This document shows positions 1 through 8,667 of a stretch of DNA of 64,000 nucleotides, piece by piece. Position numbers and translations under genes: made by a program. The stretch is from Spirochaetaceae bacterium (GTDB lineage: Bacteria; Spirochaetota; Leptospiria; Leptospirales; Leptonemataceae). The stretch is from the NCBI GenBank assembly GCA_002730875.1, contig PCBI01000019.1:434001-498000 (forward strand), written 5' to 3'. The notes beneath the pieces are model-generated. The model worked only from the letters and a program-made list of their open reading frames with translations, was not told the origin of the DNA and searched no databases. Position 1 is the first letter of the stretch. Every line of letters begins with the position of its first letter.

Positions 1-224
1 CGGCAGTATTATCGGAAATCTGCGGAGCAGATTTCCCCGAATTGGAACTCCGAGCGTACCTCTAAAGTGCGGAGCACTTTGGGCAAACACGAGGTTTGCG
101 AGGTCCGTAGGACCGCAGACACCTCACGGGAGAAGGTGGTCAGGAGGGCCAACTGAAAGGCGGCAGTAGTATCGGGAATCTGCAAAGCAGATTCCACCGG
201 TCGCAACTTCGAGCGTACCTCTAA
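1..224. repeat. 64-base direct repeat with serial short hairpins
   Basis: Two imperfect copies of a roughly 64-base unit lie at 1-65 and 161-224; both begin CGGCAGTA and end CGAGCGTACCTCTAA. Each holds a hairpin: GGAAATCTGC/GCAGATTTCC around a GGA loop at 14-36, and GGAATCTGC/GCAGATTCC around AAA at 175-195. The second copy has lost one whole base pair, so the stem is kept while the sequence changes. Between the copies lie further small hairpins: 64-80 (AAAGTGC stem, GGA loop), 83-99 (GCAAAC stem), 102-114 (GGTCC stem, GTA loop) and 120-138 (CACCT stem). No convincing reading frame covers the block. Confidence 0.75.
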
Positions 225-278
225 CGAAAGGATTGGACAAAAATTGCTCCTGATGCAACTCTGTAGCTGGTAATCAGA

Positions 279-842
279 ATGAAAAGAACCCTAATACTCT
301 CCGCGATTCCACTGTTGCTTCTTTGCGCCGCTTTCAGTTGCAAAGGTGACGCGTTGGATCTAACACCGGGCGATATCGAATCCCCGATCGTTTTCTCAGA
401 CAACAAGACAGAACCCGGTAGGCCGGGTAATTTTCGTTGCCTGCAAGTCATTACGGAGGGCTCGGCTGGTGAAGATATGGCCCGCTTTCTCGGTAACCAT
501 TTCTTCGGCAGTGCCAGGCCGCAACTCGGTTCAAACGCATGCACTGCCGTGTTGCCGAATGGGAAATCGGCCTGCAGGGTGAGTATCAAATTGGATTTCA
601 CCGAGGCTGACGCCGCGATACAGGGGCTCAAAGGGAGAGCCGGGGTCGATAGTGTGCCGGATACGATTTCCCTTGCTGTTATTCTTTACGAAGGCGGGGA
701 CGGTTATTCCTACGTTACTCGCCAGTTCTGTGGGATGTATAAAGATCGGTATGCGGCGTCGCTATTGAAATATCTGGACACCGACGGCGTACGGATTACC
801 AAACTGGACAATGCCTACCGGGAAAGAAAAAAAGAGCCCTGA
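279..842 (+). CDS. Putative lipoprotein, unknown function
   Basis: This 187-residue protein starts with a basic residue pair and a hydrophobic stretch ending near LCAAFSC (Cys21), which fits a spirochaetal lipobox, so it is probably exported and lipidated. The mature part contains several cysteines and no motif I recognise. It follows the hairpin-repeat block at 1-224 and faces a minus-strand lipoprotein gene that ends 60 bases downstream. Function unknown. Confidence 0.7.
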   Translation: MKRTLILSAIPLLLLCAAFSCKGDALDLTPGDIESPIVFSDNKTEPGRPGNFRCLQVITEGSAGEDMARFLGNHFFGSARPQLGSNACTAVLPNGKSACRVSIKLDFTEADAAIQGLKGRAGVDSVPDTISLAVILYEGGDGYSYVTRQFCGMYKDRYAASLLKYLDTDGVRITKLDNAYRERKKEP

Positions 843-901
843 AATTCGGTAGAAGCATCCAACGGGTTGAGAACCGGGTGAGAGAGCGTATCTTCGAACC
901 T

Positions 902-1924
902 TTAATGCTGAGCTTTGAACCATTCAGCCCAGGCGGATGGCTCTTCTCCCAGGTCCTGCCCGGAAATCTCACGCAATGCCCGAAGTGCTAACTTCCGATG
1001 CTTCGAGTCACGATCTGATTTGGGGTTACTGACAGTGCGGAGAAATGCGATGAGGGATGGGATCGATCGGCGTTGCCTGAATTGGACATGTGTTTCGAAA
1101 ACTGGTTCAAGGTCGTAAGGCTTTTTCTCGCTTCCCAGAATGGCAATGGCATAATCGAGAACCGGTTCGTACTTCCATTCAGTCAGAATAGGACAGATTG
1201 TCCCACAGGAAAATTCGTTATCGCTGAGCAATCGCATCAATTGCGGACTTGCTGCAGTAATACCTCTCTCGTGAAGGGAGCGAATCAGACTGCCCTTATA
1301 GTCCAGTCCGTTAAAATCTTTAAAGGGCAGATTGACCATGCGCAGGAATCTGTCCTGCGATATTTGCTCGAGAAGCAAAGCGTTCATTGCATCGTAGAAC
1401 CCTCCCGGCAATTCGAAGGCGTCACCGTAGGGCGCCAGGGCCGGATCCGGTTCTTCATCGTCCCATTTTTTCGCAAAGATTGGCGGATCTTTTTCCGATG
1501 AAAAGTGTACAAACATGGGTTCTCGGGCGGTTGTAATCACCTCCAGGGTTCCCGCGCTTCGCACGCCCTTATACGAGTAAAACATCTCTCGGTCCCGAGT
1601 GATGTATCGGATTTTCAATGCCTCCGTTCTCGTGCGAATGATCAAATGGAATTCCGCCCTGTCTTCTTGGACAACTCGGAAGCCCGCCTGCTCGAGTATC
1701 CGCTCGGCCATGGGTTTGTATGGAGCCGCGTGCACACCAGGATTGCTGGTTTCTTCTATGTGAGCCACGAAAACGGTTCCCATGGCGGCCAGCGACTTCG
1801 GCGGGAGTGGGGCTTCTACGGTAGGGTAACTCGCACAGGTTAGCACTAGAAGATTTGTCAGTAAGGCTATGCATCTCCAGAGCACGGCGCTGTCTATTGG
1901 TCTTTTTCTACTATTTATTGCCAT
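902..1924 (-). CDS. Putative lipoprotein, unknown function
   Basis: 340 residues. The ATG at 1924 has an AGAGGA ribosome-binding site about 7 bases upstream. The N-terminus (basic, then LLTNLLVLTC with Cys at about 30) looks like a lipoprotein signal. The middle contains an alpha/beta-like stretch with IRTRTEALKIRY; the C-terminal part is helical with repeated Leu patterns and could be a short HEAT-like segment, which is a guess. It converges with the lipoprotein gene ending at 842. Long plus-strand frames over the same bases look like shadows because they lack ribosome-binding sites and protein-like composition. Confidence 0.7.
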   Translation of the reverse strand: MAINSRKRPIDSAVLWRCIALLTNLLVLTCASYPTVEAPLPPKSLAAMGTVFVAHIEETSNPGVHAAPYKPMAERILEQAGFRVVQEDRAEFHLIIRTRTEALKIRYITRDREMFYSYKGVRSAGTLEVITTAREPMFVHFSSEKDPPIFAKKWDDEEPDPALAPYGDAFELPGGFYDAMNALLLEQISQDRFLRMVNLPFKDFNGLDYKGSLIRSLHERGITAASPQLMRLLSDNEFSCGTICPILTEWKYEPVLDYAIAILGSEKKPYDLEPVFETHVQFRQRRSIPSLIAFLRTVSNPKSDRDSKHRKLALRALREISGQDLGEEPSAWAEWFKAQH

Positions 1925-2070
1925 AATCTATCCTCTATCGAAACGGATCAAGGTTGTAGACCCGATACTCTCGGGGAGTTCCGGGAGAAGGCGGTGGCGA
2001 TTGCTGCGCTCAGGTGCCCGGGATACCGTTTCAATGATGTTTGCTCCTTACCCTGTGCAATGGAACGGGA

Positions 2071-2550
2071 TCAATAAAACCGTTGTATGATTTGCTCTCT
2101 ATCTGACGGGATTTCGTCGCGTCGACAGCTATTTCCAGTCGGCACCCATTGAAGAAACAACAATGACGTCTCTTTGACTCCAGAGTAGGTGCATAATGTC
2201 GAAAATTGGCTCGGCTCGGTGGAAATGAAGTAGTCTCGTCCATTCTCTTCAAATTTCTCAGTCTGGCCTTCTTCCGTGTCGTGCAGGGATTCCAGCAATG
2301 AATGCGCATCTTCAGGTGTCACAAAGCTATATACCTGGAACGCTTCCCCATTTTCAGCCCACTGAGTCGAATTAATGGCGCATTCAAGTCCCACACTCCT
2401 TGATCGGGATCCGCCAGTCACCACCCGTACCCATTTCTTTTCCAGTCCCATTTGCGCAACCATTGTGTCGCAAGGCTGAGAGTCCCCTCCAGAGCAATAG
2501 AGAGCAAATCCGAGGAGAAAAAGGAACGTCACCCTGAAAGGTCGCATCAT
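2071..2550 (-). CDS. Small putative lipoprotein, unknown function
   Basis: 159 residues starting MMRPFRV. The hydrophobic segment ends at LYCSGGDSQPC, with the first Cys near residue 19 as the likely lipidation site. Four further cysteines in the mature part could form disulfides. No domain recognised. The gene is transcribed divergently from the lipoprotein gene beginning at 2687. Confidence 0.6.
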   Translation of the reverse strand: MMRPFRVTFLFLLGFALYCSGGDSQPCDTMVAQMGLEKKWVRVVTGGSRSRSVGLECAINSTQWAENGEAFQVYSFVTPEDAHSLLESLHDTEEGQTEKFEENGRDYFISTEPSQFSTLCTYSGVKETSLLFLQWVPTGNSCRRDEIPSDREQIIQRFY

Positions 2551-2686
2551 AATAAGTGCTCTCTGTTTCGTAGGCGGGTCAAGTTAAAAAGGTCGCCATG
2601 AAAGCTGCGAAGATGCGAAGAGATTTCCCGGGAGTAGTCTGCTTTTTTGTGGACGATTGATCCGAGATATGGACAGCTAGGAATCT

Positions 2687-3172
2687 ATGCAAATGAAAGC
2701 ATTGTCCCGTCGCAAATCGCAGCAAGTAGGACGCAGGTGTGGCCAGACCGCTATCCTGCTGTTCGTGGCCGGAGCATTGTTTTGCATTGGCTGTAAAAAG
2801 CAGCCCGTAGAAGTGTTGATTGATCTTTCCCGGATTGCCGGTCAGTCCCGGGACTCCATTGAAGCAGTTCATGGAAAACCGATGGTATGTGCGGAGGCTA
2901 TTACAGGTCCCGAGTGCAAATATTCAGACGGAAACCTTCGAATCATCTATCTGGGTGACACGGCGATCATGATATTCTTCAGGCCGCAGGATTCGATTCC
3001 TCTTGATGATCGAGCGATCGAAAGGATTGGTTTCCAGGGTGAGCCATTCATTCGAAATCCTGGCGGCTACGAATACCGAGCTCTGAAAGGCAAAAACAGC
3101 GTTACGATAATTGCTGACGATGACAACCATGTCTATCGATATGAGGTAAGGAACTACAATGTCGAAATCTAA
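2687..3172 (+). CDS. Small putative lipoprotein, unknown function
   Basis: 161 residues. The start ATG at 2687 has AGGA 7 bases upstream; a second ATG two codons later is possible. A polar, Arg/Lys-rich N-terminus is followed by a hydrophobic stretch and FCIGCKKQP, a convincing lipobox with Cys at about 36. The remainder is beta-rich (repeated short hydrophobic/polar alternation) and contains a small HGKP motif near the start of the mature part, as in SmpA/OmlA-like folds; that comparison is weak. It leads a run of three small exported-protein genes in the same direction (2687-3877). Confidence 0.65.
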   Translation: MQMKALSRRKSQQVGRRCGQTAILLFVAGALFCIGCKKQPVEVLIDLSRIAGQSRDSIEAVHGKPMVCAEAITGPECKYSDGNLRIIYLGDTAIMIFFRPQDSIPLDDRAIERIGFQGEPFIRNPGGYEYRALKGKNSVTIIADDDNHVYRYEVRNYNVEI

Positions 3173-3193
3173 GGATCGAAAGGCGTTGCGTTC

Positions 3194-3523
3194 ATGAACG
3201 GACGAGAAAAAAATCCGGGGTGGCGGAAAGTCCTTCCGCTCTTGATTCTCATTCTTTCATTTCACATCTCCGTGTGTAATTTGGGTCATATGGGGCCGGG
3301 AGTATCCAGGAGGGATATTTGCAAGGATGGGGACGGATTTCTGGAAGAAGGGGCTCGGTCTCAGCGCGACCAGTACTGCTCAATGTATCTTGCTCTTCGA
3401 ACTCCGGAGGAATCGGAGGAAAGCAGCTTTTCGAATCTTACGCTCAGCCTCTGTGTATACTACCAGATACAGCTTACTGAGTGCGACAAAGAATCCCGGT
3501 ACCCTCGGTACTTGATCTTCTAG
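3194..3523 (+). CDS. Small exported protein, unknown function
   Basis: 109 residues. A Lys-rich start is followed by LPLLILILSFHISVCNLG, a signal-like segment with a Cys at about 29 that may be lipidated. The mature protein is Cys-containing, short and not recognised. It lies 21 bases after the preceding lipoprotein gene and 6 bases before the next, so the three are probably co-transcribed. Confidence 0.5.
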   Translation: MNGREKNPGWRKVLPLLILILSFHISVCNLGHMGPGVSRRDICKDGDGFLEEGARSQRDQYCSMYLALRTPEESEESSFSNLTLSLCVYYQIQLTECDKESRYPRYLIF

Positions 3524-3529
3524 GATACC

Positions 3530-3877
3530 ATGATACGACGGACTATTCTGATTTTATCTCTAGTTGGCTGTTTAACTCTATCTTCTTGCATCACCATGAA
3601 TGCGGCGGTTCACAGCAGCGGAGGTTCCGGGAAATATGTGGGCTTTTATGAGATCACTCTGGGCTTATTGATGGATGTATGGCTGGCCGGGGCAGCCGTG
3701 AGTAGAGGGGCCGCGACGGCCGGCTATGCCTATGGTGGCCTCTCGCTCATCGTTTATCTGTCCTACCTTCTTTACACGGAGGATCTCAGATTCTATCAGG
3801 GAACCCCGGATCACCCACTTTCGTCCAATGCTCCAACGGATAATCCTTGCCCTCACAGCCGGATATTCGCTAAATAG
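3530..3877 (+). CDS. Small putative lipoprotein with a hydrophobic mature part
   Basis: 115 residues. MIRRTILILSLVGCLTLSSC gives two possible lipidation cysteines (14 and 20); LSSC is the better lipobox. A Gly/Ala-rich hydrophobic stretch at about 45-85 could be membrane associated. No family recognised. It ends 8 bases before the MoxR gene, so it may form the head of that operon. Confidence 0.55.
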   Translation: MIRRTILILSLVGCLTLSSCITMNAAVHSSGGSGKYVGFYEITLGLLMDVWLAGAAVSRGAATAGYAYGGLSLIVYLSYLLYTEDLRFYQGTPDHPLSSNAPTDNPCPHSRIFAK

Positions 3878-3885
3878 GCCCATAC

Positions 3886-4875
3886 ATGCAAACGGAAAGC
3901 GTTCCCTCATCTTACTTCGGAGCCGCCAAAGAAGGCATCCTCCGACTCATGGCAAACATCAAGACCGTGATCTACATTGATACGCGGAAGCTGGAATATC
4001 TAATCGCAAGCAAGATAGCAGGCGGTCATGTAATGCTGGCAGATTCCCACGGCGTGGGCAAGACTTCCCTGGCCCGGGCGCTGGCTGGCTCGATCCAGTG
4101 GGGGGCTGTGGACCAGAACAAGGAAGGAGTAGATATCGAGCACTTCAGTCGAATCCAGTGCACGGTGGATTTGCTGCCGCAGGACATCCTGGGTTACAAT
4201 CGCTTTGATATGAAGACTTCCCAGAATACCTTTAACCGGGGTCCTATTTTTGCTCACTTCATACTTTGCGATGAAATCAATCTGCTCACTCCCAAGACGC
4301 AGGGTAGTTTCTTCCAGGCCATGGAGGAGCAGGCGGTTTCCATTGAAGGTAAGACCTACGATCTTCCGGACCCATTTTTTATCATATCTACCATGAACCT
4401 GAAGGGTTCGCATCTGTTTCCGCTGCCTGCGCCGCAGTTGGACCGGTTTATGCTGCAGATTTCACTGGGGTATCCAGACGAACAAAGTGAAGGGGATATC
4501 ATCGAGCAGCACGGCAAAGAGGACTCCTGGAAAGGCTTTGGCCCGGTCATCGACGTGGGGGAGCTTCTGGCCTGGCAAAGGCTGGTGGATCAAGTGAGTA
4601 TTCATCGCGAAGTGGTGGATTATATCGTAGCTTTGATTCGCAAGACACGTACATTTCCGGGCGTAATCACCGATTGCTCGCCCAGAGCGGGCATCAAGCT
4701 TTCCCGGATTGCCCGGTCTCTGTCCTTGATGCGAGGCGACGACTACGTTTCCATCGATACTGTGAAGGAATTGGCGGTTCCGGTGCTTTCCCATCGCCTG
4801 GAACTGGAAGATCCCAGGGTAGCTCCCGGGGATGTGATCAAGCAGATCCTGAACGAAGTCAAAACCAGCAAATAA
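3886..4875 (+). CDS. MoxR-family AAA+ ATPase
   Basis: 329 residues. MoxR ATPases act as chaperone-like remodelling factors, usually with a DUF58 or VWA partner. Visible features are a P-loop at 53-60 (DSHGVGKT), the MoxR signature RIQCTVDLLPQDILGY, a Walker B ILCDEIN, the sensor-1 region STMN and the PQLDRF arginine region. The P-loop is unusual: Asp53 replaces the normal first glycine of GxxxxGKT. I keep the ATG at 3886 because the helix before TVIYID is part of the family fold and an AGG lies 9-10 bases upstream; ATG 3949 is the alternative. It is followed by DUF58 and transglutaminase genes, a classic trio. Confidence 0.9.
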   Translation: MQTESVPSSYFGAAKEGILRLMANIKTVIYIDTRKLEYLIASKIAGGHVMLADSHGVGKTSLARALAGSIQWGAVDQNKEGVDIEHFSRIQCTVDLLPQDILGYNRFDMKTSQNTFNRGPIFAHFILCDEINLLTPKTQGSFFQAMEEQAVSIEGKTYDLPDPFFIISTMNLKGSHLFPLPAPQLDRFMLQISLGYPDEQSEGDIIEQHGKEDSWKGFGPVIDVGELLAWQRLVDQVSIHREVVDYIVALIRKTRTFPGVITDCSPRAGIKLSRIARSLSLMRGDDYVSIDTVKELAVPVLSHRLELEDPRVAPGDVIKQILNEVKTSK

Positions 4876-4954
4876 AACATATCGAGCGACGCCCAATCCT
4901 TCCCAATTATTCGGGTTGGGCTCTTCGCTCGCAGAGGAACCGACAGGAACCAAC

Positions 4955-6208
4955 TTGAAGCAACTGGCAAAATCTATATACCGGGGCTACCCGCTCACGG
5001 CCACGGGTACTCTGCTACTGGTCGCGTCCACTTATCTTCTCGGAGTGGCGGGCGGTACCGGAAATCTCTATGCTTTCATTTTCTCGGTCACAGGTTTTCT
5101 GGCGTTGATCTTTCTGGTCGCCGATGGCTACATACAGAAGTTTAGATTTCGCCATGCCACGCCCGTTCTTGACACTCATCATTCGGTGTTCGCCAGGCTT
5201 TCAGGGCAGGCGCAGGCTGTGCATCTGGGGGACCAGAAATGCCATTACTTCTATAGATTCCATTTCTTGATTCGGGGCCCTTTCGCAGCCGGACGTCATG
5301 CTAACTTCTCCTTTCGCGCCGAAGGCTCCAGTCCGGACGGCTCACTGATATTGGTGCCCTTGAACTTTCCCTACAGCGGTCGAGGCAGCTTTCAGGGCTC
5401 GCTACTATTGAGAGATGTATTCGGATTGGTTCGCTTCTATCTGGGCGAGGATGAAACGGTGGACATTACCGTTGAGGCTCCATTATTTCCGGAGAAAACG
5501 CCGGTGCACTTCCAGGCAGCCTCCAGTATGGAAAGCAGCCGGAAGATGCTAACGTCCGAGGAAGAGAAATACTATATGCGGGAGTACATCCCCGGCGATC
5601 GTTTAAAGGACATCAACTGGAAATCCTCTATTCGAATACAGGAACTTGTAACCAAGATATCGCCCATTAGTCCGGAGCAATCCCATCTGCTGCACCTGGA
5701 CTTTCGTGCCTTTAACGACGATGGAATGGATGCCCCGGAAGCCATTTTGCATTTGAATTATCTAAAAAGCTGGTTTCTGTCTTTTCTGCGAGTGGTGCAT
5801 CGCGATCATCCGGATTACCGTTTTCGCGTGCGAACGCCCCTGGGTTCACAAATCCTGGAAACCGGCGACGACCTGGACAGATTCTCCCGGGAACTGGCTT
5901 TATTGCAATACTTCCTGCCGGGTCAGGAAACAGGAGATCCGGATGCTCCCCGAACCGGGGAACGGTTCGTTTTCACCACAGCATACGATAGCCGTTTAAA
6001 CTCCTTTGTTCAGGAGCACTCCGCGGAAAGACTAAACATTTTTGGCACCGTGCGTGGCCCCGGCCGGGAGGTCAGGTTCCTGCCGGACTGGGATTTGAGC
6101 TGTCTTCCGGGCTTCTGGATGTTCAGACGACAGAAAGCGGCGGCCACGTTACCTGCGCCGGCCGGCGGAAATCTGGTGGAAGAAAAGCTCCGCCTGAGGT
6201 TGGTTTAA
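4955..6208 (+). CDS. DUF58-family protein
   Basis: 417 residues from TTG 4955, which has AGGA 6 bases upstream; an earlier in-frame TTG at 4916 is possible but lacks a site. Two membrane segments lie near the N-terminus (about 12-65), followed by a beta-rich region and the DUF58 signature YIPGDRLKDINWKSS at about residue 210, where the conserved acidic and Trp residues are present. DUF58 proteins are the usual partners of MoxR ATPases and carry a VWA-like fold; their exact role is unsettled. It lies 2 bases upstream of the transglutaminase gene. Confidence 0.88.
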   Translation: MKQLAKSIYRGYPLTATGTLLLVASTYLLGVAGGTGNLYAFIFSVTGFLALIFLVADGYIQKFRFRHATPVLDTHHSVFARLSGQAQAVHLGDQKCHYFYRFHFLIRGPFAAGRHANFSFRAEGSSPDGSLILVPLNFPYSGRGSFQGSLLLRDVFGLVRFYLGEDETVDITVEAPLFPEKTPVHFQAASSMESSRKMLTSEEEKYYMREYIPGDRLKDINWKSSIRIQELVTKISPISPEQSHLLHLDFRAFNDDGMDAPEAILHLNYLKSWFLSFLRVVHRDHPDYRFRVRTPLGSQILETGDDLDRFSRELALLQYFLPGQETGDPDAPRTGERFVFTTAYDSRLNSFVQEHSAERLNIFGTVRGPGREVRFLPDWDLSCLPGFWMFRRQKAAATLPAPAGGNLVEEKLRLRLV

Positions 6209-6210
6209 TT

Positions 6211-8667
6211 ATGCAGATCCTGTTCTATACACGGATGGCGCTCTATCTCACCGCCTTCAGTATTCCCATGTTTCATCCCGGGGTGGTAGTGCCCTATGAT
6301 GCGGTAACCCGCTGGATCGCCTTTGTGCTGATCCCCGGGGAGATGCTTATCGCATTCTATATGCGAGCTCCGCGCATTGCTCTCAAATGGGGGCTTCTGT
6401 CTGCAGCGGGTTTGATTGCGCTTTCGGTACTGGTGGTTTCTGGCCTGGAAGAAGGGGCCTGGTGGATTCTAATCGCGGGATTACTATCCTACGTCTGGAC
6501 CTTCATTGTTTTTCACGGCCAGGGCCGCTTTCCTGTATTCGCAGCCCTGGAAACCTTCATTCTCGGCAGCCTGTATTATCGCATTCTTACTTTTGCCCGG
6601 TCCTCGGAAGAAATCGCCCGGGAGGCGGGATGGAAGACTCCATTTCTGATTGGACTGGCCGCAGCTCTGTTTCTAATTCACGTTCTCGTCTTATACTTTG
6701 CGGCCTTTTCGCGCAAGACTCCGGATCGGGCCTCGGAAGATCAGAAACTGCAGCAGAATCGAATCAAGAAGCGCAAGGAAATCGCAGTCTTTTCCATGAT
6801 CGCGCTGGCGCTGGTCGTGATCCTTTCTGTAGTGATACCTCCGGATTTCGTGAAGCACGACATTAGCTGGAAGACCCTGGAGGAGGAGCCGCCGATTAGA
6901 GGAGGCCAGGGTAACCTGGAAGACGGCGGCGAAGGTCAGGGCGGGCGACCTCAGGGTGGCAGCAATCAGAACGGCAAACCCCTGGGCGATCGAAATGAGA
7001 AGTTCCCGTCCGAGCTACAACAAAAAGGCGAAGGACAGGGACAAAACCAGGGCGAAGGAAACCAGGGCCAACCGGATGGCGAAGGCGGCCAGGGTCAGGG
7101 CCGCCCGGACGGTGAAGGAGGCCAGGGGCAGGGTCAACCGGATGGCGAAGGCGGCCAGGGTCAGGGACGTCCCGACGGCGGACAGGGCCAGGGCCAGAAT
7201 CAAGGTCAGGGCGGACGCCAATACGATAATGAGCTCTACAAAGTGCCCTCGGACAAATGGAATCAGTTTCAGGAATCCGGCCAGGGAAAAGGAAAGCAAA
7301 GTGCGGTAATGATTATCGCCACCGACAGTCAGCCCGTTTATGCCGCTGGAGAGTATCTCAGTGAGTTCGATCCGCAGAAAGGCTTCGTATACGATCCGGA
7401 CGAATTGCTGAATAGACTCAGAGACCGGAGACTACTGGAAACCTGGCAGGACCCTCAGCCCGAACGACATCCTCGGCGACTTCCGGTAGATGTTTTCTAT
7501 CTTTCCAGTATTCCGCAACGGGTGCTGGCCTATCGTCCCTTCTCGGTAGAGCCCACCGTTCTACAGAAAAAGTATCATCCATTCGACCTTTCTTATACGG
7601 CCACTTCCGCCATTTCCATGTCCGGTCCCGAACAATGGGTGGATATTCCGGAACCTACACCGGCGGAGCTTTCGCAATACGAGAATTACCTCAAAGTCAA
7701 TCTGCCCGAAGCGCAGCAAAAACGCCTGGAAGCATGGGTGAATTCCAGGCTGGGTCAGGAAGGCGGGTACTTTGCCCGGTTGAACGCCATTTTACAGGGC
7801 TACAAAGATTACCGTTATAAAATGGGCTATAGTGAAGATACATCTGTAGCGGCTGTAAATAAATTCCTGTTCGAAACCAGGGAAGGGGATTGTACCGAAT
7901 TTGCGCATGCCACTGCGCTTCTTGCCCGGGTTGCCGGTCTTCCGGCGCGCGTGGTTACCGGATATCTGGCCAGCAAAGATCTTCAAACGCCGGCTCACGT
8001 GGGCGGACTGAAAGAATTGCGCAGCAAGATACCTCCACTCAAGAAGTGGCCCCTGGAGCAGCTCTTTCTGGTCACAACATCGCATAAGCACGCCTGGGTG
8101 CAGATTTTCATGCCTGGATATGGTTGGGTGGACATCGAAACTACCTCCTTTGCCATTCCGCCTACTCCGGAAAACGATCCCAACGCCATGGATGTGATTA
8201 TCCCGGACATTGAGGAAGAGAAGAACGTCCAGGAAAAGAAAGGATTTGAGATCCCCTGGGCCTTTGTAGGACGGGTTCTGGGCGCTCTGGCGGCCGTCGT
8301 CGTGGCTACATTGTATGCCTTTAGATTTCTGCGACTTGCCTATCACGGCTTTATGGCCCGCAAGAATAACCGTAAAGGGCTGGATCATATGCTAACGCTT
8401 TTCTATCTAAGATTGGCCGAGCATTCTCAACCGCTGAGAAAGCTTAGCGAAACTCCACTGGAATACGCGTCGCGTAATCGATTTACGGCTCCATTTGCGG
8501 GTACCTACACCATGCTCCGTTTCAAGGAAAGCATGAACGATTCAGAAAAGAAGACGGCCTTTGATCAACTACGGGCCGAATACAAAGAGGCCATCCGAGC
8601 CTCCCGAAAACCGGGCTTCTGGAGCTGGCTCAAACGAGTCTTCACGCTGAGGGGATTTAGATATTGA
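6211..8667 (+). CDS. Membrane-anchored transglutaminase-like protein with Gly/Gln-rich repeat
   Basis: 818 residues. About six N-terminal membrane segments are followed by a last one at about 193-212, a periplasmic linker rich in Gly, Gln, Asn and Glu (about 230-345, with three exact-length 11-residue repeats), then a transglutaminase core. The papain-like triad is visible: Cys561 in GDCTEFAHA, His627 in KHAWVQIF and Asp641 in GWVDIE. A further membrane segment at about 685-705 precedes a cytoplasmic tail of DUF4129 type. MoxR, DUF58 and transglutaminase genes occur together widely; the substrate is unknown. The stop codon overlaps the next start in TTGA. Confidence 0.92.
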   Translation: MQILFYTRMALYLTAFSIPMFHPGVVVPYDAVTRWIAFVLIPGEMLIAFYMRAPRIALKWGLLSAAGLIALSVLVVSGLEEGAWWILIAGLLSYVWTFIVFHGQGRFPVFAALETFILGSLYYRILTFARSSEEIAREAGWKTPFLIGLAAALFLIHVLVLYFAAFSRKTPDRASEDQKLQQNRIKKRKEIAVFSMIALALVVILSVVIPPDFVKHDISWKTLEEEPPIRGGQGNLEDGGEGQGGRPQGGSNQNGKPLGDRNEKFPSELQQKGEGQGQNQGEGNQGQPDGEGGQGQGRPDGEGGQGQGQPDGEGGQGQGRPDGGQGQGQNQGQGGRQYDNELYKVPSDKWNQFQESGQGKGKQSAVMIIATDSQPVYAAGEYLSEFDPQKGFVYDPDELLNRLRDRRLLETWQDPQPERHPRRLPVDVFYLSSIPQRVLAYRPFSVEPTVLQKKYHPFDLSYTATSAISMSGPEQWVDIPEPTPAELSQYENYLKVNLPEAQQKRLEAWVNSRLGQEGGYFARLNAILQGYKDYRYKMGYSEDTSVAAVNKFLFETREGDCTEFAHATALLARVAGLPARVVTGYLASKDLQTPAHVGGLKELRSKIPPLKKWPLEQLFLVTTSHKHAWVQIFMPGYGWVDIETTSFAIPPTPENDPNAMDVIIPDIEEEKNVQEKKGFEIPWAFVGRVLGALAAVVVATLYAFRFLRLAYHGFMARKNNRKGLDHMLTLFYLRLAEHSQPLRKLSETPLEYASRNRFTAPFAGTYTMLRFKESMNDSEKKTAFDQLRAEYKEAIRASRKPGFWSWLKRVFTLRGFRY
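7078..7176 (+). repeat. 33-base coding tandem repeat, three copies
   Basis: Three 33-base units at 7078-7110, 7111-7143 and 7144-7176 each encode GEGGQGQG followed by RPD or QPD. Flanking sequence holds partial units. They lie in the periplasmic linker of the transglutaminase gene and are a likely site of length variation by slippage. Confidence 0.9.

Noticed and set aside
1073..1843. Plus-strand frames opposite the lipoprotein gene at 902-1924
   Set aside because: No ribosome-binding sites, and the minus-strand frame has a signal peptide and a good site.
1869..2090. 73-codon plus-strand frame with one hydrophobic segment
   Set aside because: It overlaps the start region of the well-supported minus-strand lipoprotein gene, and the rest is not protein-like.
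7015..7309. Frames overlapping the Gly/Gln-rich repeat (Ala/Leu-rich minus strand, Arg/Ala-rich plus strand)
   Set aside because: They are produced by the repetitive coding sequence of the transglutaminase gene and have no separate start signals.
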